DNA from: a virus
IMG/VR virus record: IMGVR_UViG_3300046007_008299
Coordinates: 1 to 35,368 of that record
Direction: 5' to 3' (one strand)
DNA length: 35,368 bases
Shown here: positions 1 through 6,968 of the stretch, one piece after another
Layout of the letters: every line of letters begins with the position of its first letter
How positions within the stretch are numbered: position 1 is the first letter of the stretch
Made by a program: the position numbers and the translations under genes
Notes under the pieces: model-generated
Database searches by the model: none
Seen by the model: only the letters and a program-made list of their open reading frames with translations
What the model was told of the DNA's origin: nothing

Positions 1-108
1 TCCGATCTGGGGAGAAAGAGCCGGGGTCAATTAGCCGTGTGATAACCCGTGTAGGTACATCCCCCCTCCTACCCTGGCCGATGGTGGGGCGACAGGATCA
101 ATATAACT
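1..108. other. Non-coding left terminus next to the packaging end
   Basis: No gene is visible here. The segment lies downstream of the HNH gene and, if the genome is joined end to end, just upstream of the terminase small subunit gene, where phage cos/pac sites commonly sit. It contains a C-rich tract (around 60-75). Bases 15-25 (AAAGAGCCGGG) are repeated exactly at 35351-35361 near the right end. The first 8 bases, TCCGATCT, equal the 3' end of a common sequencing adapter and may be artefactual. The role as a packaging or end region is inferred from position only. Confidence 0.4.
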
Positions 109-792
109 TCACCAACTTCTGCTGTTGGTCTGGGCGGTACCTGTGCCACCTTGCCTGACCCGGTACCACTCCCTCACCAGCCTGGCCTGCCTACCCTCCG
201 ACAATCCCCCTGTGCCCGGATGATCCCCACCCTGAATGTTCCGGAGTGCCTGGTCAACGCCGGGGTCGACGACCTTGACGGTGTGGTAGGGGAACATGCT
301 CTCAGCTTGAGGGTTGCTTGAGATGATGAACGCTCGCCGGGATTTGACCCGCCCCGCTTTGAGCTCCCCGAGGATTGCGCCCCTGGCTTTTAATGCTGGG
401 CCGTGGAGATCGGGGTGGGCTTCGATGCCGAGGGCTGCGTTGATGGTGTCGTAGTCGATGATGAGGTCTCCTGGTTGGGCGTTGAGGTCTGATGTTTTGT
501 CTGTGCCTGGTGGTCCGATGATGAGGGTGATTCGGGTGTGGCTGTTGCGCCAGGCTTCTGTTTTTTTGCGGTCGATGCGGTCGAGGTTGCAGTTGCGGCA
601 GGTGGCTCGGAGGTTGTCTGGGTCCCACCATGCGCCGCCTGAGTTGACGGGGATGATGTGGTCGACGGTGTTGGCTTGGGTGGTGCAGCGTGGGCCTCGG
701 ATTTGGCAGGTGTGTTGGTCTCGTTCGAGGATGTTGCGTCGGACGGTTGCCCATGGTCCTCGGTATGCGGGATGGCGTTCTTGGTTGCCCAT
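109..792 (-). CDS. HNH endonuclease fused to a P-loop (kinase-like) domain
   Basis: A 227-residue protein. Residues 1-80 form an HNH nuclease module: C29/C36, D44-H45 in DHIIP, N60-L61, and C65/C68 followed by N. Residues 88-200 form a P-loop domain with a Walker A-like GPPGTDKT at 93-100 and an IIDYD strand at 111-115. The canonical glycine before the lysine is Asp98, which is unusual. HNH proteins beside the terminase genes assist packaging or DNA cleavage in many phages; this gene is the last of the operon and would sit next to terS in a circular map. The start at 792 lies 4 nt past the primase-polymerase stop and begins the conserved domain. The open frame continues upstream, but that part only mirrors the neighbour. 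The HNH call is firm; the role is inferred. Confidence 0.85.
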   Translation of the reverse strand: MGNQERHPAYRGPWATVRRNILERDQHTCQIRGPRCTTQANTVDHIIPVNSGGAWWDPDNLRATCRNCNLDRIDRKKTEAWRNSHTRITLIIGPPGTDKTSDLNAQPGDLIIDYDTINAALGIEAHPDLHGPALKARGAILGELKAGRVKSRRAFIISSNPQAESMFPYHTVKVVDPGVDQALRNIQGGDHPGTGGLSEGRQARLVREWYRVRQGGTGTAQTNSRSW

Positions 793-796
793 TGGT

Positions 797-3499
797 TTAG
801 TCGTCTTCGAGGAGGGTGAGGATGGCCCGGATGGAAATGTCGTCCATGTCACCCATGTCACCGGGGGTGGGGGGTTTAGTTTCTTTTTCTTCTGAAGAGA
901 GGGAGTGTTCAATTCCCCCCTTAGGCGACATGCGCGACATGCGCGACATTTGATCTGAGTTATCCACAGGTTGACCGTAGTTATCCACAGGCTGGGGCTG
1001 TTTTTGCTCCGAAATCCCGGTGACATGCGCGACATGCGCGACATTTGCTGAGCCGGTGACATGGACGACATTTGGTTGCGCGACATTTGGTGACATTTGA
1101 CGGGCTTCACACAGGGTGGGGTTGATGGTGAACTCTTGGGGTGTTTTGCCGCGCTGTCCGAGGAGGATCGGGCCGTCGAAGTTCGCTCGGATGTATCCCT
1201 TGTCCATGAGGAGCTGAAGGATGGGGATGGTTTCGTCAGCGGTGTTGAGGAGTCTGCGGTTGTGTCTCATGAGGTCTCGGATGGTGAGGCTGGCTGGTTT
1301 GGTGCGGCAGATCCAGTCGACGATCTTTTTGGTTTTGGCGGTGGTTTCGTCGACGCCCCATCGGTCGCTGATGGTGAGCATGTGGTCGAGGTAGTAGTTG
1401 CCGAGTTGGATGGCGTCGGCCATGGTTTGGTGGTTGATGTTGGTGCCTGGTTGGTGCCAGGCGATGTGGAGGAGGCCGGCGAGTCGTAGGACGTTGGCTC
1501 GGAGTTTGCCGACCCATTCGGCGAGATGTTCGAGCGGCTGGTCGGGTGCCAGCTGGTTTTCGAGCTGCTGGTCCCAGTTGGCGTATAGGTCTGATGCTTC
1601 GTCGTTGATGGTCAGTTGGGTTTTGGTGGTTTGGTGTTGGCGGGCGATGCTGATGATTGTCTGGTTGTACAGCTGTTCGTCTTGGGTGTTGCCGGTGGTG
1701 TGGGCGAGCCTGTCACGGGTGCCGACGTTGGATTGGGGGAGGGTGAGGAGGAATCGTGCTGTGAGTCCTCGGCCGGCGAATTGTTTGCGTGCTCCGATTT
1801 CATCCAATGTTTGGGGTTGGATGGTGGTGGTGATGCATAGGTGGGCGTTGGGGATTTGGATGGATTCTCGTTTGATGCGGTCGACGATGTATCTGCCGCC
1901 TGACCAGGCTTCTAGGTAGAGGTCGAGGTTGGCTGTGCCGTCTGAGTACATGCCGGCGATCCGGTCGAACAGTCCGCCTTCTGCGCTGACGACGGCGATT
2001 GCTCCTCCGTTGTCGGCGAGTGTTTGTCCGAGGGCTTCGGTGGTGGCGTCGTCGACGAGGAGCCGTCCGGCTGGCGGGTTGGGCATGTTGGCGAGGTCGA
2101 GGATGGTTTGATATCGGTTGCTATCTATTTCGTCGGTGGGGCCGGTTGCTCGGGCTTTCTTGTCTTCCAAATCCCTGAGTCTCTTCTCTAGGGTTTTTTT
2201 GTCGGAGTCGACGAGTGTGCGCTGCTGTTTCGCGGCCTGGAGTTTTTCTTGTTCGTATTCTTCGAGCGGTCGGAAGATCGCGTTTTTGGCGGGTGATTTG
2301 CCGGCGCTCGGTGGGAGGGCGACGGCGATGTACAGGTTGAGTGGTTGGGTCCATCGTTGCCGGGGGTAGTGGATGGTGGTGTTGCCGATGGTGCAGATGC
2401 TGAGTGCGCCGAGGGCGAGGTTGGCTGGGAGGTCGTAGGTGACTTGGATGTCGTCTGCGATCTGCTGGGTGTGGTTGGTGATCCAGGATGGGAGTACGTG
2501 TTTGGGGAAGGCGGGTGGTGTGAGGTTGGTGTGTAGTGGGATGATCGCCGGCCATGGTTCGTCGACAGCGGTGGCGGTCATGATGGGGGCTTCTGGCTGG
2601 CTGATGAGTGTGCGGGCGAACGCTTGTCTGTCGCCTCCATGCTGACTGCAGGCTGTGTACCCGAATCTGCTGTAGGCGCCTTCGGGGAGCCATGGGAGGC
2701 TCGAGGTGAAGACTCGCAGCATGTCTCGGCCGTCATATCCGACGGTGGCTGATGTGCCGGTTCGAGTGTCTTTGCCGGGTCGTGTCCAATGCTGTTCACC
2801 GTTGCGGTCGGTTTTCAGATGGGTCCAACCGTCCGCTTCGAGGAGCTGCTGCCAGGTTGTCCTCGCGTTGTATCTGGCTGCGGGACTGTCATCCAGTTCA
2901 TCCCAGATACCTCTATTTTCGATTCTGACAGGCTTGACAGGCTGGCTGGCTGTGAGCATGTCAAGTAGCCATTGCGGGGCGTATCCGATCGGATACACGC
3001 CTGGTTCCCTGTCCAACTCCCACAGATACGGCTTGTGCTGTTCGGGATGGATGGTGGGTGGGCAGAGAACTTGTCCGCCGATGCCTCGGATGTCGATGCC
3101 GGCACCGAGTTTCCCTGACTGGTCGTTGAGGATCGGATGTGGGGCGTAGTAGTAGAGATGCCGGCCGCCGGATGGTGTGAGACAGGTGACGGTGTCGGGG
3201 AGCGGGCCGTGGTCCTTCTCGAGCTGGTTGAGTGTGTCGGAGCCTGACTGTGCCGGATCATGTTCGTCGATGTCGATGACGAACAGGTATCGGTCGCCGA
3301 GGGCTCGTGGTGCGATCCCGATCCCATAGTTGCTGTACTGGCCTGTCCACCAGCTGCGGATCGTCTGCGGATCGTTGCTGGCGATGTCTTGCCATTGTGG
3401 GATACCGGGATGTTTCTGTCCGGGTTTGATGGGGATCACATGGAAGCCGAGGGTGGCGTAATGAAGTGCGTCGTCGAGGGTGCTCATGGTTGCTGCCAT
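797..3499 (-). CDS. Bifunctional primase-polymerase with DUF3987-type helicase domain
   Basis: A 900-residue replication protein. The N-terminal Prim-Pol (AEP) domain, roughly residues 10-180, shows the acidic VIDIDEHD motif near 72-79, TPSGGRH near 108-114 and a GIDIRGIGG strand. The C-terminal half matches DUF3987 helicase-like proteins: a Walker A-like PPSAGKSP near 390, a Walker B-like LLVDDATTE near 480, and a conserved AEGGLFDRIAG stretch. With no DNA polymerase gene present, it probably primes and unwinds at the phage origin for host enzymes. The last ~90 residues are low-complexity (MSRMSRMS, HVAHVTG, GDMGDMDD) because the DNA there carries iteron-like repeats and DnaA boxes. No strong ribosome site is seen; ATG 3487 is an alternative start. 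Confidence 0.9.
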   Translation of the reverse strand: MAATMSTLDDALHYATLGFHVIPIKPGQKHPGIPQWQDIASNDPQTIRSWWTGQYSNYGIGIAPRALGDRYLFVIDIDEHDPAQSGSDTLNQLEKDHGPLPDTVTCLTPSGGRHLYYYAPHPILNDQSGKLGAGIDIRGIGGQVLCPPTIHPEQHKPYLWELDREPGVYPIGYAPQWLLDMLTASQPVKPVRIENRGIWDELDDSPAARYNARTTWQQLLEADGWTHLKTDRNGEQHWTRPGKDTRTGTSATVGYDGRDMLRVFTSSLPWLPEGAYSRFGYTACSQHGGDRQAFARTLISQPEAPIMTATAVDEPWPAIIPLHTNLTPPAFPKHVLPSWITNHTQQIADDIQVTYDLPANLALGALSICTIGNTTIHYPRQRWTQPLNLYIAVALPPSAGKSPAKNAIFRPLEEYEQEKLQAAKQQRTLVDSDKKTLEKRLRDLEDKKARATGPTDEIDSNRYQTILDLANMPNPPAGRLLVDDATTEALGQTLADNGGAIAVVSAEGGLFDRIAGMYSDGTANLDLYLEAWSGGRYIVDRIKRESIQIPNAHLCITTTIQPQTLDEIGARKQFAGRGLTARFLLTLPQSNVGTRDRLAHTTGNTQDEQLYNQTIISIARQHQTTKTQLTINDEASDLYANWDQQLENQLAPDQPLEHLAEWVGKLRANVLRLAGLLHIAWHQPGTNINHQTMADAIQLGNYYLDHMLTISDRWGVDETTAKTKKIVDWICRTKPASLTIRDLMRHNRRLLNTADETIPILQLLMDKGYIRANFDGPILLGQRGKTPQEFTINPTLCEARQMSPNVAQPNVVHVTGSANVAHVAHVTGISEQKQPQPVDNYGQPVDNSDQMSRMSRMSPKGGIEHSLSSEEKETKPPTPGDMGDMDDISIRAILTLLEDD
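835..1100. repeat. Iteron-like array with inverted repeat: candidate replication origin
   Basis: The region is dense in GACAT repeats. GCGACAT occurs at 925-931, 934-940 and 943-949 (9-nt period). The same 9-nt series recurs at 1022-1044, and further GACATTT copies follow to about 1098. A perfect 19-nt inverted repeat, GGTGACATGGACGACATTT, has arms at 1055-1073 (plus) and 835-853 (minus). CCGGTGACATG occurs at 1017-1027 and 1053-1063, with its inverse at 854-864. The midpoint of the long inverted repeat (954) is close to two DnaA boxes. A T-rich tract at about 877-897 could be an unwinding element. The array lies inside the 3' end of the primase-polymerase gene, like iteron origins beside plasmid rep genes. 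Its function is inferred. Confidence 0.6.
958..991 (+). other. Tandem perfect DnaA boxes
   Basis: Two copies of TTATCCACA, the consensus DnaA-binding 9-mer, lie at 960-968 and 981-989 in the same orientation. They sit within a 13-nt direct repeat (AGTTATCCACAGG) and are spaced 21 bp apart, about two helical turns. Binding by host DnaA is inferred from the exact consensus, the helical phasing and the flanking iterons. Confidence 0.65.
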
Positions 3500-3520
3500 T
3501 TCTGCGAGGGTTGGTTGAGG

Positions 3521-4033
3521 TTAGTTTTTCGGTGTGTACCGTTTGCGCATGTATTCGGCTTTAGCCCGTTTGCAGTCGTCGCAAACAGGGATGCCGTACA
3601 GGTAATGCTTCGTGTATCCGGAGGCTGTTCCGTGTTCGAAGTTGCCGGGCACAGTGTTTTTCTGACGTCGTTTGTATTCCTTGATGCGATCGGTTTTGTA
3701 TCCGGCGTGGGCTTGTAGGCAGGCTTGACAGGCTGAGATGCCATGTCGCTTATGTTGGTCATACCCGGCTGGTGTGCCGTGGTCGATGACTGGCGGGTTG
3801 TTGTTGGCTTTGCGTAACGGTTTCAATTCTTTGGCTGTCATGCCGGCGAACACCCCTTCCGTGTCCACCGGCAATGTCAGCGCATACGTGTGACAGGCCT
3901 CCAATTCTGGGCATGTCTGGCAGATGCTGACCGCCTCCTTCTGAGTGTCAGCATCAAACCAGATGTTGTTGTCATGCTGTTTGCAGAGCGCTTCTGTGAA
4001 TGTCGGGTTGACGACAGCAATGAAACGGTTCAT
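3521..4033 (-). CDS. WhiB-like protein fused to two HGT..C..C zinc-binding repeats
   Basis: A 170-residue protein. Residues 1-75 carry the WhiB signature: C17, then C38-x2-C41-x5-C47, followed by the GVFAG turn (60-64). WhiB-family proteins bind a 4Fe-4S cluster and act as actinobacterial transcription regulators. The C-terminal half holds two copies of a module beginning HGT.xGY and ending in C-x2-C plus basic residues, at 85-113 (C102/C105) and 134-162 (C151/C154). These look like small zinc-binding, possibly nucleic-acid-binding, units also seen in actinophages. ATG 4033 is chosen because AAAGGA lies 6 nt upstream and the WhiB domain starts there; the longer frame adds unrelated residues. 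It probably modulates host or phage transcription (inference). Confidence 0.75.
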   Translation of the reverse strand: MNRFIAVVNPTFTEALCKQHDNNIWFDADTQKEAVSICQTCPELEACHTYALTLPVDTEGVFAGMTAKELKPLRKANNNPPVIDHGTPAGYDQHKRHGISACQACLQAHAGYKTDRIKEYKRRQKNTVPGNFEHGTASGYTKHYLYGIPVCDDCKRAKAEYMRKRYTPKN

Positions 4034-4046
4034 GGATAGTCCTTTG

Positions 4047-4559
4047 TCAGTCGCAGATTTTGCCGTTGCCCATGCAATCGAAAGGAATAGGACCTTCCAT
4101 GAAGTTTGCATATCCTCGACAGCCGGTGTACAGGACAGCCTGAGCCACAAGAGCTGCAATATTCAACTGGTTCGGTGTCAAACCCATTGCTGTCGCAACT
4201 TCACGCATCACAGACATACGGGATGTCGGGCCGGCCTCCCACATGTTGCATGCCATCTCCCCTCCAGCTTTCAATGAGGCTGCGGAAACTTGTGATGACG
4301 TACCGGGGCTCCACTCATCAATTTTGGCGGCAAGTGAACTCTTCGCCGGTCCAGCAGGTTTCGGGGGAAGTGTGGTTGTGGTGGTTGTGGTTGTGGATGT
4401 TGTTGTGGTGGATGTGCTCGAGGTGGTTGGTGCCGGCAGATAAACGACCTCACGAATGATCTGCGGTTCCGGATCTGCGGAAACCCCGACGTAGATGGCG
4501 GTGGCTGCGGTGGCGATCCCGGCGATCAACGCAACCTGGGTGAGTGTGTTGGCTTTCAT
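4047..4559 (-). CDS. Membrane-anchored or secreted protein with Thr-rich linker
   Basis: A 170-residue protein. An N-terminal hydrophobic segment (about 6-27) is followed by an extracytoplasmic region, a Ser/Thr-rich linker (about 46-66, including a run of eight Thr) and a C-terminal domain with several cysteines (including C103, C147, C160 and C169 by my count). The C-terminal part (MREVATAMGLTPNQLN ... YTGCRGYANF) resembles small DUF732-like actinobacterial exported domains, but I cannot assign it firmly. GAGGAGACATAA provides a strong ribosome site. It overlaps the next gene by ATGA. A cell-surface protein in the early operon may alter the host envelope or exclude other phages; that is inference. 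Confidence 0.65.
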   Translation of the reverse strand: MKANTLTQVALIAGIATAATAIYVGVSADPEPQIIREVVYLPAPTTSSTSTTTTSTTTTTTTTLPPKPAGPAKSSLAAKIDEWSPGTSSQVSAASLKAGGEMACNMWEAGPTSRMSVMREVATAMGLTPNQLNIAALVAQAVLYTGCRGYANFMEGPIPFDCMGNGKICD

Positions 4560-4750
4560 TTATGTCTCCTCATTTTCTGTTTGATGATGGAATGTTGGAT
4601 GCGGATGGCGGTGCGAACATCCCGCCAGTCATGGCTGATGTCGTCGTCGAGCGGTGAGTCTCGTCTGATCTGGCCGATGAGTGGCATGGCGATGCAGAGA
4701 AGCCAGAGGACGCCAATGGCGATCAGGAAGTCAGTGATGCTTTCGAGCAT
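4556..4750 (-). CDS. Small single-pass membrane protein
   Basis: A 64-residue protein with one clear transmembrane segment (about 8-28, TDFLIAIGVLWLLCIAMPLI) and a charged cytoplasmic tail ending in basic residues (KQKMRRHK). It is unrecognised. The start at ATG 4750 follows GAGAAAACG. It overlaps the preceding coiled-coil gene by 20 nt and the following secreted-protein gene by 4 nt, so it is probably translationally coupled to both. It may be a membrane partner of the secreted protein encoded next (inference). Confidence 0.6.
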   Translation of the reverse strand: MLESITDFLIAIGVLWLLCIAMPLIGQIRRDSPLDDDISHDWRDVRTAIRIQHSIIKQKMRRHK

Positions 4751-4961
4751 CGTTTTCTCGTCTAAGGCCGAGCACGATCGCATCCAACGGATCGAATGTG
4801 GGTACGGCTGGTGTGCGGGCGAGCGCCTGGAAGTCAGCGTTCGCTTCGATCAGATCGTCACGCAGCTGAGAGTTGACCGCCTTATACCAGCCGATTTTCG
4901 TTTCGAGTTCGTGGATGCGCCCTCGTAGATGCCTGACTTCGGTTTCCAAATCTTCGTTCAT
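4731..4961 (-). CDS. Small coiled-coil protein
   Basis: A 76-residue, highly charged protein. Residues 1-45 form a heptad-like helix (NEDLETEVRHLRGRIHELE), and a Pro-containing C-terminus follows. No family is recognised. GGAGGAACAGCA upstream of ATG 4961 is a strong ribosome site. It overlaps the upstream gene by ATGA and the next by 20 nt. It is probably a small oligomerising accessory protein. Confidence 0.6.
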   Translation of the reverse strand: MNEDLETEVRHLRGRIHELETKIGWYKAVNSQLRDDLIEANADFQALARTPAVPTFDPLDAIVLGLRRENDARKHH

Positions 4962-5221
4962 TGCTGTTCCTCCTTGTTGGTTATTGCGGATTTGAGATAG
5001 CGAATGTGTGCGTCTCGAATGTCAATGTCTGCGATCCGTGCCATTGCACGTGTTTCTGCGTTCAGTCGCAACTCACGCTCATCTTTCAATGCGTTTCGCA
5101 ACCGTTCAATCTCTACCTGCTGCGCTTCGATGTAGTTGATGACGGTAATTGTCAACCCTGCGGGCATGCGCATTTCGTTTGTGACGTAGTAGGACAACTG
5201 ATCAATGATGTTGTCACTCAT
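4958..5221 (-). CDS. Small helical protein of unknown function
   Basis: An 87-residue, mostly helical protein. A Glu/Arg-rich segment (about 34-60: EIERLRNALKDERELRLNAE) is likely coiled coil. The frame is open from 5272, but ATG 5221 has GGAGG at a 6-nt spacing and overlaps the end of the DUF6378-like gene by 8 nt, so it is preferred. It ends in ATGA overlap with the next gene. No function is assigned. Confidence 0.6.
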   Translation of the reverse strand: MSDNIIDQLSYYVTNEMRMPAGLTITVINYIEAQQVEIERLRNALKDERELRLNAETRAMARIADIDIRDAHIRYLKSAITNKEEQQ

Positions 5222-5495
5222 GGCGAGCCTCCACGCATTCGTATCCGCAGGCGGCGTAGCCGGCGAGGTCAACCCATGAGTCTCGTTTGGTTGGGTCCCA
5301 GCTGATCCTTGAGAGTTTCAGAAGGATCATCATGGCTGCGACATCGTGGGCTTCGAGGATTCGTCGACCGTCCAGATAGGCGGTCCACATGATCGCTGTG
5401 CGATCAAAATCTTGTGTTGGTGGACCATAGGCATTGTTGCGGTCGCCGGTGATGAGCTGCTCAGCATCATGCAACAACTGTTTCCGGGCGTTCAT
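5214..5495 (-). CDS. DUF6378-like phage protein
   Basis: A 93-residue protein with the conserved pattern ITGDRNNAYGPPTQDFDRTA (15-34), then HDVAAMMILLKLSR and DSWVDLAGYAACG. From memory this matches the phage-associated DUF6378 family. The acidic helical layout resembles small all-alpha NTP-handling proteins, but no activity is established. It overlaps the upstream gene by ATGA and the downstream gene by 8 nt. The family call is reasonably secure; the function is open. Confidence 0.75.
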   Translation of the reverse strand: MNARKQLLHDAEQLITGDRNNAYGPPTQDFDRTAIMWTAYLDGRRILEAHDVAAMMILLKLSRISWDPTKRDSWVDLAGYAACGYECVEARHE

Positions 5496-5815
5496 GATGC
5501 ACCTAGAGCAAGATCAGCGCAGGTGGCTGGGGCCTGCCACGAGTCGCAGGTCAGCGAACGGTAAGCGATCGTCACTTGATCCGATTTGATGAACCAGTCG
5601 ATAAGAATCTGATGGTTCCCTTCAAAGAACGCCACCCAGATTCGATGGCTGTTCTTTGAGCCTTTGGGAGTGCGATCCTGCACTTCTTTCGGGATCTGAA
5701 AGTTGCCTTCAGAGTTGACCATGCTGACCTGCATTTCGTCGCCGTCAACGTAATACTCGAGGTCGACTATTTCTGTCCTGTTGCGGACTGTCGCTTGCCA
5801 ATATCGGTTTCTCAT
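5492..5815 (-). CDS. Hypothetical protein sharing its leader with the transporter gene
   Basis: A 107-residue protein with no recognised domain, rich in beta-like strands and aromatic residues. Two features stand out. It directly follows the DpdA-like gene (17 nt gap), and its ribosome-site region is almost identical to that of the YhhQ-like transporter gene (TAGGAGGGGACAATGA in both). This suggests expression matched to the modification genes or a recently duplicated leader. A role in 7-deazaguanine modification is possible but unproven. It overlaps the DUF6378-like gene by ATGA. Confidence 0.6.
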   Translation of the reverse strand: MRNRYWQATVRNRTEIVDLEYYVDGDEMQVSMVNSEGNFQIPKEVQDRTPKGSKNSHRIWVAFFEGNHQILIDWFIKSDQVTIAYRSLTCDSWQAPATCADLALGAS

Positions 5816-5834
5816 TGTCCCCTCCTAAGGATTC
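5816..5834 (-). promoter_or_regulatory. Strong ribosome-binding leader, copy 2
   Basis: On the minus strand ATCCTTAGGAGGGGACA precedes ATG 5815. The AGGAGGGG core is a near-ideal Shine-Dalgarno sequence. From the AATCC box through the first base of codon 2, the string differs at one position from the leader before ATG 6949. Confidence 0.7.
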
Positions 5835-6450
5835 ATATTTTCAATTGTGGTCTTTTGCCGTACTCAAGCATTTTGATAAGTTTTGGTGTGTTGATGTCTG
5901 GCCCAAAGGCTAGGAATGTTCCGTCGGCTGAATCGCATCCCCAATTGACTGCAAGTTCAATTCTTTTTTGACTGTTGACTCGACCCATGTGGACCCATTT
6001 GCCGAGACTTTTTGCGTGCTGCGTATATTGTTTCGCGTCTTCTGACAGCTTGTATTTGGTCGTCCCTCCAATAAAAAGGCAGTCAAGTTGATCCCATGGG
6101 ATCGTGTCATAAGTTGCGCCGTCTTGCAAAACGAACGCCGTCTTAAACCCTTGATTTTTAACCATTGCCGAGTATTTTTCCCATTTGATGCTTGTTTCAA
6201 TGGGGTCACACACGGTGTCAGGCACGACAGCGAAAAGTGCTGAACCTGCATTTGGTCTGGTTGACAACCAGTTGATCCATGTTGCGTAATCCCATTTGTT
6301 TGAAAAACATCCATTGTCTGCGGCCCAGATCCAGTTTGTTTCGATGAGTGACCTTTGCGAAAATGGGGTAAGCAATGCACCAAACCCATTTTCACGAAGG
6401 AGTTCACGAAGCTCAGTTTTTGCTGGCAAGCAGCCGGTTAGATAGATCAC
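5833..6450 (-). CDS. dpdA: TGT/DpdA-like 7-deazaguanine DNA base-exchange enzyme
   Basis: A 205-residue protein with the TIM-barrel pattern of the tRNA-guanine transglycosylase superfamily, in the short phage DpdA-like form. Visible elements are AADNGCFS (D45), VVPD (D78), VLQDG (Q109-D110), LFIGGTTKYK (G128-G129), HMGRVNS (154-160) and GCDSADGT (D173/D176, a candidate nucleophile region). DpdA enzymes swap guanine in DNA for preQ0 or preQ1-type bases. The strongest support is context: the gene overlaps by 38 nt the gene for a queuosine-precursor transporter. The start is GTG 6450, with AAGG 6 nt upstream. It is shorter than bacterial TGT (about 370 residues). Exact substrate and product are unknown. 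The symbol is a family assignment. Confidence 0.75.
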   Translation of the reverse strand: MIYLTGCLPAKTELRELLRENGFGALLTPFSQRSLIETNWIWAADNGCFSNKWDYATWINWLSTRPNAGSALFAVVPDTVCDPIETSIKWEKYSAMVKNQGFKTAFVLQDGATYDTIPWDQLDCLFIGGTTKYKLSEDAKQYTQHAKSLGKWVHMGRVNSQKRIELAVNWGCDSADGTFLAFGPDINTPKLIKMLEYGKRPQLKI

Positions 6451-6949
6451 GGTATGCCTTGAACATAAGTGCCGCTACAACGGCGACAGCTGTTTTGCCG
6501 ATGATTTGACCCTGCCAGAACATTGTTGACCCGAAAGCGATCTGCAGGAAGATCAGACTGTCGATCACTCCACCGATAATCCCGGATGTGGCAATGGCGG
6601 CTGGCTTGTTTCGACGGCGGATTTTTGTGTAGATCGCAAAGTCGATGAGTTCGCTGACTGCAAACGCAACTGCGCTGGCTGTGGCGACCGCAGGATTCAC
6701 AATGTATGAGAGGCAGATTCCGACTGCGATGGCTGCCAATGCGAGGTTGCGTCCTGCTTTTTCTTGCACATAGTCGCGCAATGCAAGTGCAACGCCGATC
6801 AGCAGGACGCCAGATGGGGCTTGATATCCAAATCCGACAGGGATTGTGTGAGGCCCATCGGGAAAACCTTGTGTGCCAATGTTTTGAATCATCCAATTCG
6901 CTACTGGGATTGTCAGCAAATATCCGATGAGTGCCAAGTATTTCTTCAT
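6413..6949 (-). CDS. yhhQ: Queuosine-precursor transporter, VUT/YhhQ family
   Basis: A 178-residue integral membrane protein with about five or six hydrophobic segments. It has the family hallmarks RDYVQE (59-64), SELIDFAIYTK and SGIIGGVIDSLIFLQIAFG, followed by GQIIGK. VUT/YhhQ proteins import 7-deazaguanine precursors (preQ0/preQ1). No FolE, QueD, QueE or QueC gene is in the window, so the phage would depend on host-made or scavenged precursor, with this transporter feeding the overlapping DpdA-like enzyme. A strong ribosome site (TAGGAGGGGACA) precedes ATG 6949. The family call is secure; the exact substrate is inferred. Confidence 0.87.
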   Translation of the reverse strand: MKKYLALIGYLLTIPVANWMIQNIGTQGFPDGPHTIPVGFGYQAPSGVLLIGVALALRDYVQEKAGRNLALAAIAVGICLSYIVNPAVATASAVAFAVSELIDFAIYTKIRRRNKPAAIATSGIIGGVIDSLIFLQIAFGSTMFWQGQIIGKTAVAVVAALMFKAYRDLSNRLLASKN

Positions 6950-6968
6950 TGTCCCCTCCTAGGGATTG
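6950..6968 (-). promoter_or_regulatory. Strong ribosome-binding leader, copy 1
   Basis: On the minus strand ATCCCTAGGAGGGGACA precedes ATG 6949 of the transporter gene. It is the near-identical partner of the leader before ATG 5815. It should give high initiation relative to its coupled neighbours. Confidence 0.7.

Noticed and set aside
1-8. TCCGATCT at the first bases, identical to the end of a common sequencing adapter
   Set aside because: It is only 8 bases and could be chance; it is noted as a possible artefact, not a biological signal.
793-1110. Upstream extension of the HNH gene
   Set aside because: The translation there (MSRMSRMS..., KKKKLNPPPP) comes from repeats inside the primase-polymerase gene in another frame. 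The HNH domain begins cleanly at 792.
4355-4450. Simple GTGGTT repeats as a regulatory repeat
   Set aside because: They are explained by the Thr-rich linker codons (ACC/ACA) of the secreted protein on the minus strand.
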